64,000 nt of DNA from Vibrio artabrorum (GCF_024347295.1 NZ_AP025459.1:806001-870000), one strand, 5' to 3'. Numbered from the stretch's first letter, positions 18,755 to 29,408 are shown. Translations and numbers: made by a program. The notes: generated by a model from the sequence alone, not told the origin.

Positions 18755-19783
18755 TTATGGATTTACGCTGAACACAGGGCGGAACTCAGAAGGTGACAGA
18801 GAGTCCGCAATAACTTGATCTTTGAGTGTTGTAGGAGTCAAAGCTTCTATCGTTGGCACGCTGTGTTTTTTATAAGGTTGATCTCGCAAGTAGCTGACGG
18901 CTTGTTTTACGGATAAACGACCTTGCGCGACCATCTTATCTGTTGGAGCAAAGAGGACTTTATTTCGCAGTAGCCCCCTGTAAACTCCGTGGCTCAAATA
19001 ACTCGAAATCAGACCGATGTCATTGGTTTTTCCTGCAGCTCTAAGCTCACTGATCGCCGCTTCAATAGCGACGGCACTGCCAACAATGTATTTTATGTTG
19101 GGTTGCTCTATCACTTGTTGGACCAAATTTCTCTGCAGTTCTTTGTCATTATCAGCCCAATAGTTGACCGCGATCGTCACATCACTTGATTGGATTGCAT
19201 CGTAGAAACCTAATGCGACTGGTTTAGTGCCGCCACTTGCTTGAGGCCCCAACAACAGAGCGATAGGGGTGTTTCCTGATCCTTTAGGGTGTAATTTCGC
19301 CAGATATTCACCCACTTGGAAACCCATTTGGTACCAGTCCACCCCCACCGTACCTTTTAATATCTTTTGTTGTTCTGTATTGAGGACCAATTCATTCACG
19401 GTCGCAAACACAGGTGTCGAACCAACCCAGTCGCTGAGATTGTCACGGTACGCATCTGGTGAAACTGTGCCTAAAATAATGGCGTCAGCGCCCCATTTAG
19501 TGCAAAGCACCAGTTGCGAGGTTTGCTTATTTACATTTGGATATCCACCGGCTTCTAATACTCTTAGTTCAACCTGTTGATTTTCTGCTTCAGAAACCAT
19601 GCCATAATTGACCGATAGCCAATAGGAGTCTTTTAAATGCGGGTAAATAGCACAGATCTTTTCTTTTTGGTATTTAGAATTTGAAGGTTTGTTTTGGATT
19701 GTCTGCTCATTGGCATATGCCGAAGAAGCCAGGATAGCCAGCAATGAAAGAAGATATTTAGAAGCCAAGGGTTTAGAAAGCAT
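18755..19783 (-). CDS. torT: TMAO-sensing periplasmic binding protein TorT
   Basis: Periplasmic partner of TorS that binds trimethylamine N-oxide. The 342-residue protein begins with a signal peptide ending near ASSAYA (residue 24) and then has a periplasmic-binding type I fold (ICAIYPHLKDSYWLSVNYGMVSEA near 43-66, ALLLGPQASGGTKPVALGFYDA near 175-196). Divergent from torS with only 92 bases between the start codons, as in E. coli. The response regulator gene torR and the reductase genes torCAD are not in the window. Confidence 0.93.
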   Translation of the reverse strand: MLSKPLASKYLLSLLAILASSAYANEQTIQNKPSNSKYQKEKICAIYPHLKDSYWLSVNYGMVSEAENQQVELRVLEAGGYPNVNKQTSQLVLCTKWGADAIILGTVSPDAYRDNLSDWVGSTPVFATVNELVLNTEQQKILKGTVGVDWYQMGFQVGEYLAKLHPKGSGNTPIALLLGPQASGGTKPVALGFYDAIQSSDVTIAVNYWADNDKELQRNLVQQVIEQPNIKYIVGSAVAIEAAISELRAAGKTNDIGLISSYLSHGVYRGLLRNKVLFAPTDKMVAQGRLSVKQAVSYLRDQPYKKHSVPTIEALTPTTLKDQVIADSLSPSEFRPVFSVNP

Positions 19784-19875
19784 GAATTGCCGTTTTATTG
19801 GTTTTAGGTAAGAAACACTGCAAAATATAGCGTATTCTGCATGGGTAAAGAAGAACGTTTTAAGGTTTAGGTTTT

Positions 19876-22800
19876 ATGTTGTTAGCTTCAGCAAGTATTG
19901 GACGCAAGCTGCTGGCCTCATTTTTAGTGATGGCGATGCTCGTTCTTTTATCTGCATTAATCGGTGTTTCTGGGTTCAGTTTTGTTGCAAAAACGGAAAG
20001 AAATGTTGTTGATTCGGCATTGCCAGCGATGATCGAAGCTCGTCAGGTTTCTGAGTTGAGTAACCGTATTATTTCGTCAGTACAAACGCTTTCCAATGCG
20101 AGAAATGAAGCCGAAAGAAAAGAGGCTGGTACTGTGCTGTTCGAGCAACTTGACTCGCTGCTTCAGCATATCAAAGAACTTGGCGTCGACAGTTTTGATT
20201 CTCAACTCCTCGATAAACTTGAAAACAATGTCCAAAGTGTCATTAACACACTGGCTGAGCTGGGTGTGTCGGTTGAGCGTAAGCTATGGTTAAACAAAGA
20301 GCTTTCGTCTCGTGTCGAAGAGATGCGCTTACTTGCTGAAGAGCTCGAACAGCTAACACGAACCCAAGTTTTGAACACGGCAACCATTGCGGTTGCTAAC
20401 GTGACGCACATCTACGACCTGCTAGAAACCCAACAAACCGATAAAGCATACCAAGCTCTAGATGCGCTTGTTGAGGTTGACCTTGATTTATCTGAGCGTT
20501 TGCATGAATTGCATTTGCTGGCGTTCAAAATGCTTAATCAAATTGAAGAAACGCAAACCGTTACCAACGTTGAACGTATTCATCAAATCCAATCTGAATT
20601 TGAATCGAACCTAAGAATCATGGCGCGCCGCGTGAAAGCGGTCGAAGATCCTACTCGTTCAGCGCAGATGACTCAGCTTCTTGAAGAGCTAAGAAAGCGC
20701 CAAGTCGTTTTCGATATTTCTTTAGAACAATATGAGAACAACAAAAAGTCCGAGTTTTTGATGCAAAATACGTTGCAGTTGTTCTCTCAGTTGAACACTA
20801 CCGTCAACCAACTTATCGATGACTCGAATTTGAGTACAAAGAAAGCGGTCGATGAGCTGACATCAACGCTGAGTTTGGCGCAATGGTCACTCTCGGTTAT
20901 CTCCATTGTTGGTCTTGTTATTGTTGCCTTTATTGTGTGGCGAGTCGTGTATATTTCGGTGGTTAAACGTCTTACCGAATACTCTTCAGCCTTAATGTCT
21001 ATTGCGCAAGGGCGGCTGAACATTGATATTTCGGTTAAGGGTAATGATGAATTGGCTCATATGGGGGAAGCCATCATTACCGCGAGAAATACGGCTCAAG
21101 CGTTGCAAGTGGTTGCCGTCGGTGAAGCGAAAGCGAAAAGGGAGCTTGAAGAGCACAAAGAGCATCTTGAAGAGTTGATCACTGAGCGTACTTATCAACT
21201 GCAAAAGACCAACCAAAAGCTCAACGTTGAGGTAACGAATCACGCTAAAGCCCGTCGTGCTGCTGAGCAAGCAAGCCGGGCAAAATCGGCTTTCTTAGCG
21301 ACGATGAGCCATGAAATCAGAACGCCTATGAATGGGGTGCTGGGTACGGCAAGATTACTGAAAGATACGGGGTTAAATCCATTGCAGTCTGGCTACGCCG
21401 ATATCATTAATCGCAGTGGTAAGAACCTACTTTCGATTTTGAACGACGTGCTTGATTATTCGAAGATAGAAGCGGGTCATCTAGAGATCCGAGTTGCTTC
21501 TTTTGATCTTCATCAGATGGTTCATGATACTTATCAGTTGATGGAAGGACGTGCAGCAGAAAAGCAACTCGAGTTTAACTTCCACATTGAGAGTGATGTG
21601 CATCGTTACTGGCGTGGTGACGTGACACGTATTAGCCAGATATTGAATAATTTGGTTGGCAATGCGATCAAGTTTACCGATAGCGGGGAAGTGGATATCT
21701 TTGTTAGTTTAGATGTCGAGGACCAGTATCGCGTTATGTTTGAGGTGTCAGACTCAGGTGTTGGTATCCGAGCCAGTGACCACCAGTGCTTATTTGATGC
21801 ATTTAGCCAAACAGACAGCGGACGCAATAAGACGGGCGGCACAGGCTTAGGTTTAGCCATTAGCCAAAGTATTGTATTCGCGATGAATGGCGACATTGGT
21901 GTCCATTCTGAAGAGGGCGAGGGGAGTCAGTTTTGGTTCTCTGTTCCACTTGAATTAGGTGAAAAAGTGGAAACTAAAGTGGTGGCTGTTGAAACCTGTA
22001 TTCGCGCGAAGGTACTGTTAATCGAAGATAATCCGGTTAACTGCATTGTTGCTGAAGGGTTCTTACATAGCCTAGGGCATGAGGTGGTCATCGCGACAAC
22101 GGGCCAAGAAGCTCGAGCTATTTATAGCGAACAAGCCTTCGACATTGCATTGGTCGATATTAACCTACCGGACTGTGATGGTGTGGAATTAATTCAGCAA
22201 CTCAAAGGGGGAGTTGTGATGTCGTTAGATATTCCACAGCCGTATGCTCCACCGATGATTGCGGTATCGGCTCATGTTTTTAATGAAGAAGTGGAAAGCT
22301 ATTTAGCCTCTGGATTCGATGGTTTTTTACCTAAGCCGTTAGAAAAAGAGGCCCTTGCTCAGCTTATCGTGACCCAACTTGATGGCAAAACTTTACTCCT
22401 GCCGCAGCCCGAGCCTCACAACTCTATATGTCGCTCAGATGGTACGCTTCAGCAGGACAAAAGCAACGCGTTGTCTTTATCGCAAACTACGAGTGTTATC
22501 TCTGATCTTGCGATTAAGGCTTCGCCAACGGAAGATCCAGGAGAAGCGACCGTGAAACTGATTGATACCAATGTCATCAAGGGCGACTTGTCCATCCTTG
22601 GTTTAGAAAAAATGAAGCAGATTGTAGGACTATTCGAAGAGAGTAGTCGTGTTACGTTACGTGAAATGGCCGAAGCGAGTAATTTGGGCAATGGTCGTGA
22701 AGTGAAATCGCTCGCTCATAAATTGAAAGGTTCCGCCGGCAGTTTAGGTCTGTTGCAACTTTACAATGCATGCCAAGTTATAGAGGCAAGCAGCGATCCA

Positions 22801-22881
22801 CTCATTGAATATCAAAAGAAAGATAGCGAGTTGGCGGCGTTGGTTCAAGCGTCTATCGAGGCGTTGCAAGCGCAGATCTAA
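19876..22881 (+). CDS. torS: Hybrid sensor kinase TorS
   Basis: Inner-membrane tripartite sensor that controls the TMAO respiratory system through TorR. The 1001 residues comprise a first membrane helix (about 10-32), a long helical periplasmic sensor (about 33-335), a second helix (about 337-357), a HAMP and coiled coil (about 358-460), a HisKA/ATPase unit with His479 in [12 protein letters not shown] and G boxes DSGVGI and [10 protein letters not shown], a receiver with Asp761 in [12 protein letters not shown], and a C-terminal HPt domain with His948 in [12 protein letters not shown]. All three phosphorelay residues are present. It is somewhat longer than E. coli TorS, mainly in the linker before HPt. 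Confidence 0.95.
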   Translation: MLLASASIGRKLLASFLVMAMLVLLSALIGVSGFSFVAKTERNVVDSALPAMIEARQVSELSNRIISSVQTLSNARNEAERKEAGTVLFEQLDSLLQHIKELGVDSFDSQLLDKLENNVQSVINTLAELGVSVERKLWLNKELSSRVEEMRLLAEELEQLTRTQVLNTATIAVANVTHIYDLLETQQTDKAYQALDALVEVDLDLSERLHELHLLAFKMLNQIEETQTVTNVERIHQIQSEFESNLRIMARRVKAVEDPTRSAQMTQLLEELRKRQVVFDISLEQYENNKKSEFLMQNTLQLFSQLNTTVNQLIDDSNLSTKKAVDELTSTLSLAQWSLSVISIVGLVIVAFIVWRVVYISVVKRLTEYSSALMSIAQGRLNIDISVKGNDELAHMGEAIITARNTAQALQVVAVGEAKAKRELEEHKEHLEELITERTYQLQKTNQKLNVEVTNHAKARRAAEQASRAKSAFLATMSHEIRTPMNGVLGTARLLKDTGLNPLQSGYADIINRSGKNLLSILNDVLDYSKIEAGHLEIRVASFDLHQMVHDTYQLMEGRAAEKQLEFNFHIESDVHRYWRGDVTRISQILNNLVGNAIKFTDSGEVDIFVSLDVEDQYRVMFEVSDSGVGIRASDHQCLFDAFSQTDSGRNKTGGTGLGLAISQSIVFAMNGDIGVHSEEGEGSQFWFSVPLELGEKVETKVVAVETCIRAKVLLIEDNPVNCIVAEGFLHSLGHEVVIATTGQEARAIYSEQAFDIALVDINLPDCDGVELIQQLKGGVVMSLDIPQPYAPPMIAVSAHVFNEEVESYLASGFDGFLPKPLEKEALAQLIVTQLDGKTLLLPQPEPHNSICRSDGTLQQDKSNALSLSQTTSVISDLAIKASPTEDPGEATVKLIDTNVIKGDLSILGLEKMKQIVGLFEESSRVTLREMAEASNLGNGREVKSLAHKLKGSAGSLGLLQLYNACQVIEASSDPLIEYQKKDSELAALVQASIEALQAQI

Positions 22882-22935
22882 ACACGGATTAAAGTGGCGT
22901 CAGAACCTTCCAGTGAGCGAGCTAAATTAGAATAG

Positions 22936-22983
22936 AAAAACCGCCAAAGTCGTCGTTCTTAAATGAAGACATTGGCGGTTTTT
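22936..22983. terminator. Bidirectional terminator between torS and cti
   Basis: AAAAACCGCCAA at 22936-22947 pairs perfectly with TTGGCGGTTTTT at 22972-22983 around a 24-base loop that can fold further. It can serve torS on the plus strand and cti on the minus strand. Confidence 0.85.
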
Positions 22984-23044
22984 GTGTAACAGTGCTTGGT
23001 TTAATCCCTACTTTTGATGAATACGTGTATTGATGTCAAGTGTA

Positions 23045-25399
23045 TTAGCGGTTCTCAAAGCGGTTGTAATCTAACAGGCCGTATTCAATCGGTTGATTTT
23101 GTTGATACCAACGATGAACTCGGTCACTGAACGGCCAGAATTCGCTTGAGCTGCGTCGTACTGCAAACTGATCCAGTAATGCTACATAGTCTGCTTCTGT
23201 CTTTAAGTTTTGCAGCGTTTTCACCAGAGTGGGTATCTCGCTCTCGGTTAAAGATAGGTAAGCCGCAGGGTAGCTACCGACAACACCTCGCACAAGCGTC
23301 AGGTCATCATTGGCGTAATCACGGTTACTTTCTTCATTAAACAAGCTAGAAATGTTGCTGTGCGCATTATTGTGAATCATGGTGAAAAGCTGTTCTTCGC
23401 CGTTTTCGCCCTCTATCATGATCATCACTAATTGAGGGACATGACGGAGGCCTTCTCCCTTGATCAAATTCACTTGGTTCAGCAGTGCTTCATTCTTTCG
23501 ACTAAAACCGGTTTCGATAATATCAAAGCGATGATCGAGCACAGGCGCGAGTTTATCTTTAATCATATCGAGCAGTTCACGCTTTGGATCAGCAGTTTTA
23601 TACACCACGTTAGTTGGCTGATCGAAAGGCGCAACGTTGCGTTGTAGGAAGTCACTTAATTGGACACTCTGATTTTTATACCAGCTCGAATGCTCTATGT
23701 GTCGGATATCTTTCGGCAATAATGTTAAAAAATTACTTTCACCTTCTAAGCGTAAAAAATCCATAAACATGCGAGTCATTAACTGGTGGCCGAAGTTACC
23801 GTACACGTCAAACCCGGCGACCAGTAGATAATGAATACGCTCTAATAATGCGTAGTCTAAGATCCACGCTGTTTTAGGCTGAGGGCCCACTAGTCCTTGG
23901 ACAACGGAAGCACTGTCAAAGTGTCTGAATATGGTGAGAGCCGCGTTAGGGTTTGTGCCGTTGCCATCCCAGATCATGCTCGTGTCTAGGTGTACGCCAC
24001 TTTTAAACCACTGGTTGGCGAAGTCTGATTTCGCATTTAGGTATTGCGCTTGTTGTTTTGCGTATCGTACCCAGTTCGTCACAGGTAAGGTGTTGCTTTT
24101 GAGTTCACTCGGTAGCTTTAAGTTTTTCTTTTGGCTCGCGTAGAAAGCGTTAATCTCCGGTACATCGGCTTTCTCGGGATCGATGAAGAAAACCCAAAAA
24201 CGATCGTTAATCACATTCAAGGCTAATTGCCCACGACACACCGGCCCTTTGATAAAAGCCATGATGGTGTTTTGCGCGTTGTCTAACATGAAGTGAAAGC
24301 GTGAGTTTACCGGTAGCGCTTCAAATGATGTCATTGGGTTTGCCGAAACATCAATGTTGTAACTAGGAAGTTGTTTTACAACGTAGTTGGCATCAACAAA
24401 CCAGGTGTTCCACTTTTGTAGACGTTCTTTATTTAACGCAAAAGGCATATGCGTTTTGTCGACGATAGTGCCTTGCTCTGGAATGATTCGATAATAAACA
24501 CGATCTACATTTGGATCGTCGTAAGGACGGCGCGTTGTGATGCGTTGTACCGCTTCTCCGGGAGGTGTTGCAGAGCGCACAATAGTAAAGAAACGGGGTG
24601 GCTGCGCTAAATCAGAAAAATAAACGTGAGATAGAAATAGGTGTTCATAGATGTAGCGAGCTGAAAGTTGGCTTTTATTGTCATTCTTATTTAAAAAGCT
24701 TTCGTAGACATTAACGAGCTCTTGTTCTGCTTCATTTAGCGGAATGTGGGCATTCATCAACGCGCCATTTTCCAACCAACTCATTAGAGTCGCGTATTCT
24801 GTTTTATCTAAATTCGGCATCCCATAAGGCATTCCCCACGTCGGGTAATCTCTTTCGTATTGAGCATATTCTTCAATCGTTGGACATTGTTGATCGCGAT
24901 CCGTTGAAAAGTCGAAACCTGTCAGTTGGGGTTGCTCTGGAAGAGGGTGATTCTGTTTCTGCGTCAACAGACGAGAAATCAAACCCGCTTCGAGGTTCGC
25001 AGTTGACGTCTGATCCCGCTCGTTCAGTACAGGATGGAAGTCCGCATCGCGCCACCCTTGTGTGGTGAATGCATCTTCAAACAACCGAGTCGGGGCTGAT
25101 GCCGTTAAACGGGTGCCTTGATAAACGAGAGCCTTGGTCGCACCACGGTCTATGCCTTCCACTGAAGACATCTTGAGTTGGCAAGGAGCGTCATAACAAG
25201 CGTGACAAACTACGCATCGCTTATCGATGATGGGTTTTACTTCGTCAATGAAGAACTGTGCTTTAGCGGAAAGAATAGGCGCTTGGCGCTCGCGGACTTG
25301 TTGTTCACCAAACAGTTCATCGAAGTTTAAACCCGCGTAGACGGCACAACCTGAGAAGACACTAACTAAAGCTAAAATGAAGAGTTTTTTCAAATTCAT
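23045..25399 (-). CDS. cti: Fatty acid cis/trans isomerase, haem-binding
   Basis: Isomerises cis double bonds of membrane phospholipid acyl chains to trans, a rapid response to solvents, heat or other membrane stress. The 784-residue protein has an N-terminal export signal with a possible lipobox (VFSGC near residues 14-18), then a c-type haem motif C62-V-V-C65-H66 in KRCVVCHACYD, as in known Cti cytochrome-like isomerases. The length and features such as YGMPNLDKTEYATLMSWLENG (near 193-213) fit the family. Single-gene unit; periplasmic side of the membrane is the expected location. Confidence 0.93.
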   Translation of the reverse strand: MNLKKLFILALVSVFSGCAVYAGLNFDELFGEQQVRERQAPILSAKAQFFIDEVKPIIDKRCVVCHACYDAPCQLKMSSVEGIDRGATKALVYQGTRLTASAPTRLFEDAFTTQGWRDADFHPVLNERDQTSTANLEAGLISRLLTQKQNHPLPEQPQLTGFDFSTDRDQQCPTIEEYAQYERDYPTWGMPYGMPNLDKTEYATLMSWLENGALMNAHIPLNEAEQELVNVYESFLNKNDNKSQLSARYIYEHLFLSHVYFSDLAQPPRFFTIVRSATPPGEAVQRITTRRPYDDPNVDRVYYRIIPEQGTIVDKTHMPFALNKERLQKWNTWFVDANYVVKQLPSYNIDVSANPMTSFEALPVNSRFHFMLDNAQNTIMAFIKGPVCRGQLALNVINDRFWVFFIDPEKADVPEINAFYASQKKNLKLPSELKSNTLPVTNWVRYAKQQAQYLNAKSDFANQWFKSGVHLDTSMIWDGNGTNPNAALTIFRHFDSASVVQGLVGPQPKTAWILDYALLERIHYLLVAGFDVYGNFGHQLMTRMFMDFLRLEGESNFLTLLPKDIRHIEHSSWYKNQSVQLSDFLQRNVAPFDQPTNVVYKTADPKRELLDMIKDKLAPVLDHRFDIIETGFSRKNEALLNQVNLIKGEGLRHVPQLVMIMIEGENGEEQLFTMIHNNAHSNISSLFNEESNRDYANDDLTLVRGVVGSYPAAYLSLTESEIPTLVKTLQNLKTEADYVALLDQFAVRRSSSEFWPFSDRVHRWYQQNQPIEYGLLDYNRFENR

Positions 25400-25530
25400 A
25401 CGTATTTAAATATTAAGCATTTTCTCTAATTATATCGAAAATGATTGAAAATGCTCATGTACTAACGGTTTAAACACGAAATACGAGAGAACAAAATGTG
25501 TGGACGAATATGAGCCAGTGACCGGATACA

Positions 25531-25560
25531 AAAAGAGCCTAACCCTAAGGTTAAGCTCTT
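25531..25560 (-). terminator. Terminator of the OFA transporter gene
   Basis: A 12-bp stem with one mismatch, AAGAGCCTAACC at 25533-25544 with GGTTAAGCTCTT at 25549-25560, followed on the minus strand by TTTTT. It lies 29 bases after the gene. Confidence 0.85.
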
Positions 25561-25588
25561 CAGTAACACATTCAATGTTTTCTATTGA

Positions 25589-26827
25589 TTAAGCTTGTGA
25601 TGCTTTTAGTTCAGCAACTTTAGCTTCAGAGATTGGTTTAGTGATGATGGCGAGAACAATACACACTGCCATCATAACGGCAGAGATTGTGTAAGCTAGG
25701 CCGTAACCTTCGCCGTTTGACATCGAGAAGCCAACAACTGTGGCACCGATAGCGCCGCCGATACCCCATGCCGTGTAAAGCACGCCGTAGTTAGTACCGT
25801 AGTTTTTCAGGCCGTAGAATTCAGCAGTCAGTGTTGGGAATACAGCTAGAAGCGTACCGTAACCAACAGCTGCGATAGCCGTACCAATGATTAGCGTGAA
25901 TTCAGAGTTGAACGTAGCGAATAGAGCCATGTTCGCGCCTTGAAGGATGAACGCTAGAAGTAGCGTACGTACACCACCGATTTTATCTGCAAGCATACCC
26001 GCAGCAACACGGCCGCCTGAGTTGAATACTGCAAGGATAGACGCTAGGTAAACGGCGTTTGGCAGGTTAGCTTGAACGCTAGCAATCGTCGTGATGTTAC
26101 CGATGATCATTAGACCAACAGAGGCAGCGAATGCGTACATGATCCATAGAGAGTAGAACTGAGGAGTCTTCAGCATGACTTTCCAAGTTAGGTCTTCAGT
26201 CTTCTTAACCGCTTTAGGCGCTTGGCCTGCTTTTACTTTAGGCTCAGCTGGCGTGTAATCCGCTGGTGGGTTGTTGATTGTTGCGGCTAGAGGTACTGCG
26301 ATTGCAAGTACACCAACCCCAAGGATCATAAAGCTCGTTTGGATACCCATGCTGTCGATTAGCGCAGAAGTTACGGGTGCTAGGTAGATAGCCGCAAGAC
26401 CGAAGCCTGCTGCGATAAGACCGTTAACCATCCCTTTCTTAGAAGAGTGGAACCACTTCATTGCTGATGGAGAAAGACATGCGTAACCGAAGCCGATACC
26501 AGCACCTGTCATCACACCGAACGTGATGTTCAGCATCATAGGTGTTGTAGCGAAACCAGAAGCAATCATACCAAAGCCGGTAAGCGCTGTACCTAGGATA
26601 AGGATCTTACGTGGACCCATACGGTCTTGTAGGATGCCCGCAACAAGAAGACAAACCGAGAATGTGATCGTAGCAATAGCGTAAGGTGAAGATGCTTCAG
26701 CAGCACTCCAACCAGCTTCAGTGACTAGCGCTTTATTAAATACACTCCAAGCATACAGGATGCCAAGACAAAGGTTGATACAGAAGCCTGCTAGCAGGAT
26801 ACGTGTTGCTTTATCAATCTTGCTCAT
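25589..26827 (-). CDS. MFS transporter of the OFA (oxalate/formate antiporter) family
   Basis: Twelve-helix inner-membrane transporter of about 412 residues. It starts MSKIDKATRILLAGFCINLCLG and shows the OFA-type first helix with LGILYAWSVFNKAL, the MFS loop motif DRMGPRKILILGTALTGFG (about 60-78) and a central hydrophilic loop rich in Pro and Lys (about 187-215). The substrate is unknown; relatives carry oxalate, formate or, for E. coli YhjX, respond to pyruvate. The ATG at 26827 is preferred because homologues begin MSKID; an ATG at 26848 lacks a good ribosome site. Single gene. Confidence 0.88.
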   Translation of the reverse strand: MSKIDKATRILLAGFCINLCLGILYAWSVFNKALVTEAGWSAAEASSPYAIATITFSVCLLVAGILQDRMGPRKILILGTALTGFGMIASGFATTPMMLNITFGVMTGAGIGFGYACLSPSAMKWFHSSKKGMVNGLIAAGFGLAAIYLAPVTSALIDSMGIQTSFMILGVGVLAIAVPLAATINNPPADYTPAEPKVKAGQAPKAVKKTEDLTWKVMLKTPQFYSLWIMYAFAASVGLMIIGNITTIASVQANLPNAVYLASILAVFNSGGRVAAGMLADKIGGVRTLLLAFILQGANMALFATFNSEFTLIIGTAIAAVGYGTLLAVFPTLTAEFYGLKNYGTNYGVLYTAWGIGGAIGATVVGFSMSNGEGYGLAYTISAVMMAVCIVLAIITKPISEAKVAELKASQA

Positions 26828-27412
26828 TTTTATTCTCAGTTTTGTCATCGGTTAGGTGAAGCCACTTAACTGAAGACGGGTTATTGTGATGTTTATTAAA
26901 AATTAGTTTGCGTTTTCGGTGGTTGACGCAAAAGAGCGCGGATTATAACCAATAAAAATGTGATTGGAATCTCTTTTTCTATTTTCGGCCAATTAAATCC
27001 TTGTTGTTAATGAGTTGTTTGGGTTTGGTGTTTGAATTGCTCTTGCTACCTTTCTGTTTTGTTACTTTTAACGACCTGTCTTTAAGTGTTTTCGTATGAC
27101 CACCTCTTTAATTGGTGTACGTTTTGTGCTGATATCACAAAGTGACGAATAATTTCATGTATTTTCTAATGTTGATTTTATGTAACAAGATGGGTCGAGG
27201 CAGCGCATTTTCGGTTTGAGGCAAGGAGTAGCGTACGGTTATAAAAAACAGTATGTTAAGCAGTTGTTAATGGGTTTTTTGTGAGTGTTTCTGCTTACAT
27301 TTCGATCGCTCTAAGGGGTTGCGTTGTTGAAAAAAAGTGGGAAAATAGAACTGCAAACTGAGTTTGCATATTTGAAAAAGGTTGTATTTCCAACTGAAGG
27401 CGAGGTGAGTAT
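26828..27412. other. Non-coding interval
   Basis: Roughly 585 bases between the divergent OFA transporter and small membrane protein genes. A 7-bp inverted repeat, TTTGCGT at 26907-26913 with ACGCAAA at 26926-26932, lies near the transporter side. I see no gene, RNA or repeat that I can support in the rest. Confidence 0.4.
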
Positions 27413-27793
27413 ATGAAACTGTTTTTAATTCTATTGATGTCCATTTCCGGTGGTTTTGCTGCCGCTGATCATATTCACTCTTTCCTGTTTGGCTTTTATA
27501 TCGCGACATTGGCTGTGGGTTGTTGTTACTGGTTTGCATTCCGTAGCACGCGTTTCCCTGCTTTAGCTTTAATGCTATTAATGTGTGGCTTTTTTGCGAA
27601 AATCGCTGTTACGGTTATTGGCGTTTCTTGGGGTATCTCGAATGATGTTATTCAATCGCCATTCATTTTCTCGTTGTCATATCTGTTCTTCTTGATTGTG
27701 GTGAGTTACGTTTGGTTTGCATACCGCGATAAGTTGACTTTAAAAAAACGCGCTAAGCGGGTCGAAGAATCTCGCAAACAAGCGGCAGCCTAA
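27413..27793 (+). CDS. Small inner-membrane protein of unknown function
   Basis: I do not recognise this 126-residue protein. It has four predicted hydrophobic segments (about 2-17, 25-43, 50-72 and 80-101) and a strongly basic C-terminal tail (KLTLKKRAKRVEESRKQAAA), which suggests an N-in/C-in protein. A clear GAGGTGA ribosome site seven bases before the ATG and a textbook terminator after the stop indicate a real, separately transcribed gene. No partner gene is adjacent. Confidence 0.75.
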   Translation: MKLFLILLMSISGGFAAADHIHSFLFGFYIATLAVGCCYWFAFRSTRFPALALMLLMCGFFAKIAVTVIGVSWGISNDVIQSPFIFSLSYLFFLIVVSYVWFAYRDKLTLKKRAKRVEESRKQAAA

Positions 27794-27809
27794 CCTTATT
27801 TGATTTTAG

Positions 27810-27834
27810 AAAGCCTTCTTCGGAAGGCTTTTTT
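27810..27834 (+). terminator. UUCG-loop terminator
   Basis: AAGCCTTC, a TTCG tetraloop and GAAGGCTT at 27811-27830, followed by TTTT. Exemplary Rho-independent terminator for the small membrane protein gene. Confidence 0.95.
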
Positions 27835-27868
27835 GATCTCACCTTAATCGCGATGTAAAGGCTGATAA

Positions 27869-27904
27869 AATAAACCCCAGCATGTCACCATACTGGGGTT
27901 TATT
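27869..27904 (-). terminator. Terminator of the HNH gene
   Basis: AATAAACCCCAG at 27869-27880 pairs with CTGGGGTTTATT at 27893-27904; a TTTATTTTAT stretch follows on the minus strand. It ends the gene at 27943. Confidence 0.85.
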
Positions 27905-27942
27905 GTTCTCTAGTCTCTAATAAATTTAGATCAGGAAACGTG

Positions 27943-28287
27943 TTACTTCTTCATCATTTTAGCAAGATCGGCAAAAGGGTTATGAGTTGCCGTTTGATGA
28001 TCATCGAGGCGCGCTTTTGCATCGACACCATAGCGCTCATGGTCAGTGTATTTGGAGTGTTCATGATCGTGGCAATAGAGACACAATAGCTCCCAGTTAC
28101 TGCCATCCTCAGGGTTGTTTGTATGGTCGTGATCTACGTGGTGAACGGTCAGCTCTCTTAAATTCGAATAAACGAATTCACGCGCACATTTACCACAAAC
28201 CCATGGGTACAGTTTTAGTGCCTTTTCACGGTAGCCTTTCTCTTGGCGAGCATACGCTGCACTCGAGCCTGTGTAATCAGAAGACAT
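27943..28287 (-). CDS. yajD: YajD-like HNH nuclease-family protein
   Basis: A 114-residue protein with one HNH/zinc finger domain: CGKC at about residues 29-32, the His-Asp-containing core VHHVDHDHTNNPEDGSN (about 47-63) and a second knuckle CLYCHDHEH (about 69-77). This is the arrangement of E. coli YajD, a small uncharacterised HNH protein. The ATG at 28287 has AAGGA seven bases upstream. Nuclease activity is expected from the motif only; the cellular role is unknown. Single-gene unit. Confidence 0.9.
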   Translation of the reverse strand: MSSDYTGSSAAYARQEKGYREKALKLYPWVCGKCAREFVYSNLRELTVHHVDHDHTNNPEDGSNWELLCLYCHDHEHSKYTDHERYGVDAKARLDDHQTATHNPFADLAKMMKK

Positions 28288-28550
28288 TGCCAAATCCTTA
28301 TTAATTTGTAATCTCTCGATTTTATCACAGCTTTTCGCAACCAGCAGGCCTGTTGTCGCGAAATGATGCGTTCACTTTATCGATATAGAATGAGTGCATA
28401 GCTTTTCTAAGAATGATTTGGTAATGCGGTTATGTCTTTCTGGAATAAGCCATGCTTAACAGTTTGAAAATAAATCGTATTCAGGGGTTTTAACCAAGAG
28501 TATGTGACCTAATATCAGTGGGTGAGACCCTATATTAATAAGGAAATATC

Positions 28551-29408
28551 ATGTCACAACAATACACACCGCCAAAAGTTTGGGTTAACGATGCTGCAGG
28601 TGATAACAAGTGGGCAAATATTAATAGTCCTGAATCTGGTGCTCGATTTGATAAAGAGCTTCCGGTTGGTGACCATGCTTTGCAACTGTATTCTCTTGGC
28701 ACACCGAATGGCCAGAAAGTCACCATCATGCTCGAAGAGCTGTTAGCGGCAGGGGTTAAAGAAGCTGAATATGATGCGTACTTGATCAATATTGGTGAGT
28801 CAGACCAATTTTCTTCTGGTTTTGTTGGTGTAAATCCAAATTCGAAGATCCCAGCTCTGCTTGATAAATCAGGCCGCGAAGAAGTTAATGTTTTCGAATC
28901 TGCATCCATCTTGATGCATCTTGCGGAAAAATTTGGTCATTTCTTACCTAAAGAAGGGGCTGCACGAACGCAAGTGATCAACTGGTTGTTTTGGGCGCAA
29001 GGTTCCGCTCCCTTCTTAGGTGGTGGTTTCGGTCACTTCTACGCTTACGCGAATGAAAAGCAAGAGTATCCAATCAACCGTTTCGCAATGGAAGCGAAGC
29101 GTCAACTCGACGTGTTAGATAAGCAACTTGCAAACCACACCTTCGTTGCGGGTGAAGAGTTGAGTATTGCTGATATCGCGATTTGGCCATGGTACGGCAA
29201 CCTTGTTTTGGGCAAGCTGTATGACGCGGCAGAGTTCCTTCAAGTAGACGCTTATACCAACGTAGTTCGCTGGGCGAAAATGTTAGCAGCACGCGAAGGT
29301 TTCCAACGTGGTCGAGTGGTTAATCGTGCATTTGGTGAAGAATGGGAGCAAGTACCAGAGCGTCACTCAGCTGAAGATATTGATTCGGTGTTGAAGTTAC
29401 GTCCGTAG
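28551..29408 (+). CDS. yghU: Glutathione S-transferase-like disulfide-bond oxidoreductase YghU
   Basis: Nu-class glutathione transferase, 285 residues, expected to reduce disulfides or peroxides with two bound glutathiones in the cytoplasm. It has the YghU-type N-terminal extension (YTPPKVWVNDAAGDNKWANI near 4-23) before the thioredoxin-like domain (LQLYSLGTPNGQKVTIMLEE near 44-63, with the Thr/Asn-containing active loop) and ESASILMHLAEKFG (near 120-133), then an all-helical C-terminal domain. AAGGAAATATC precedes the start. It lacks a visible operon partner. Confidence 0.94.
   Translation: MSQQYTPPKVWVNDAAGDNKWANINSPESGARFDKELPVGDHALQLYSLGTPNGQKVTIMLEELLAAGVKEAEYDAYLINIGESDQFSSGFVGVNPNSKIPALLDKSGREEVNVFESASILMHLAEKFGHFLPKEGAARTQVINWLFWAQGSAPFLGGGFGHFYAYANEKQEYPINRFAMEAKRQLDVLDKQLANHTFVAGEELSIADIAIWPWYGNLVLGKLYDAAEFLQVDAYTNVVRWAKMLAAREGFQRGRVVNRAFGEEWEQVPERHSAEDIDSVLKLRP

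Noticed and set aside
28535..28909. Minus-strand open frame of 124 codons
   Set aside because: It lies wholly opposite the well-supported YghU gene, has no ribosome site and shows no family features.
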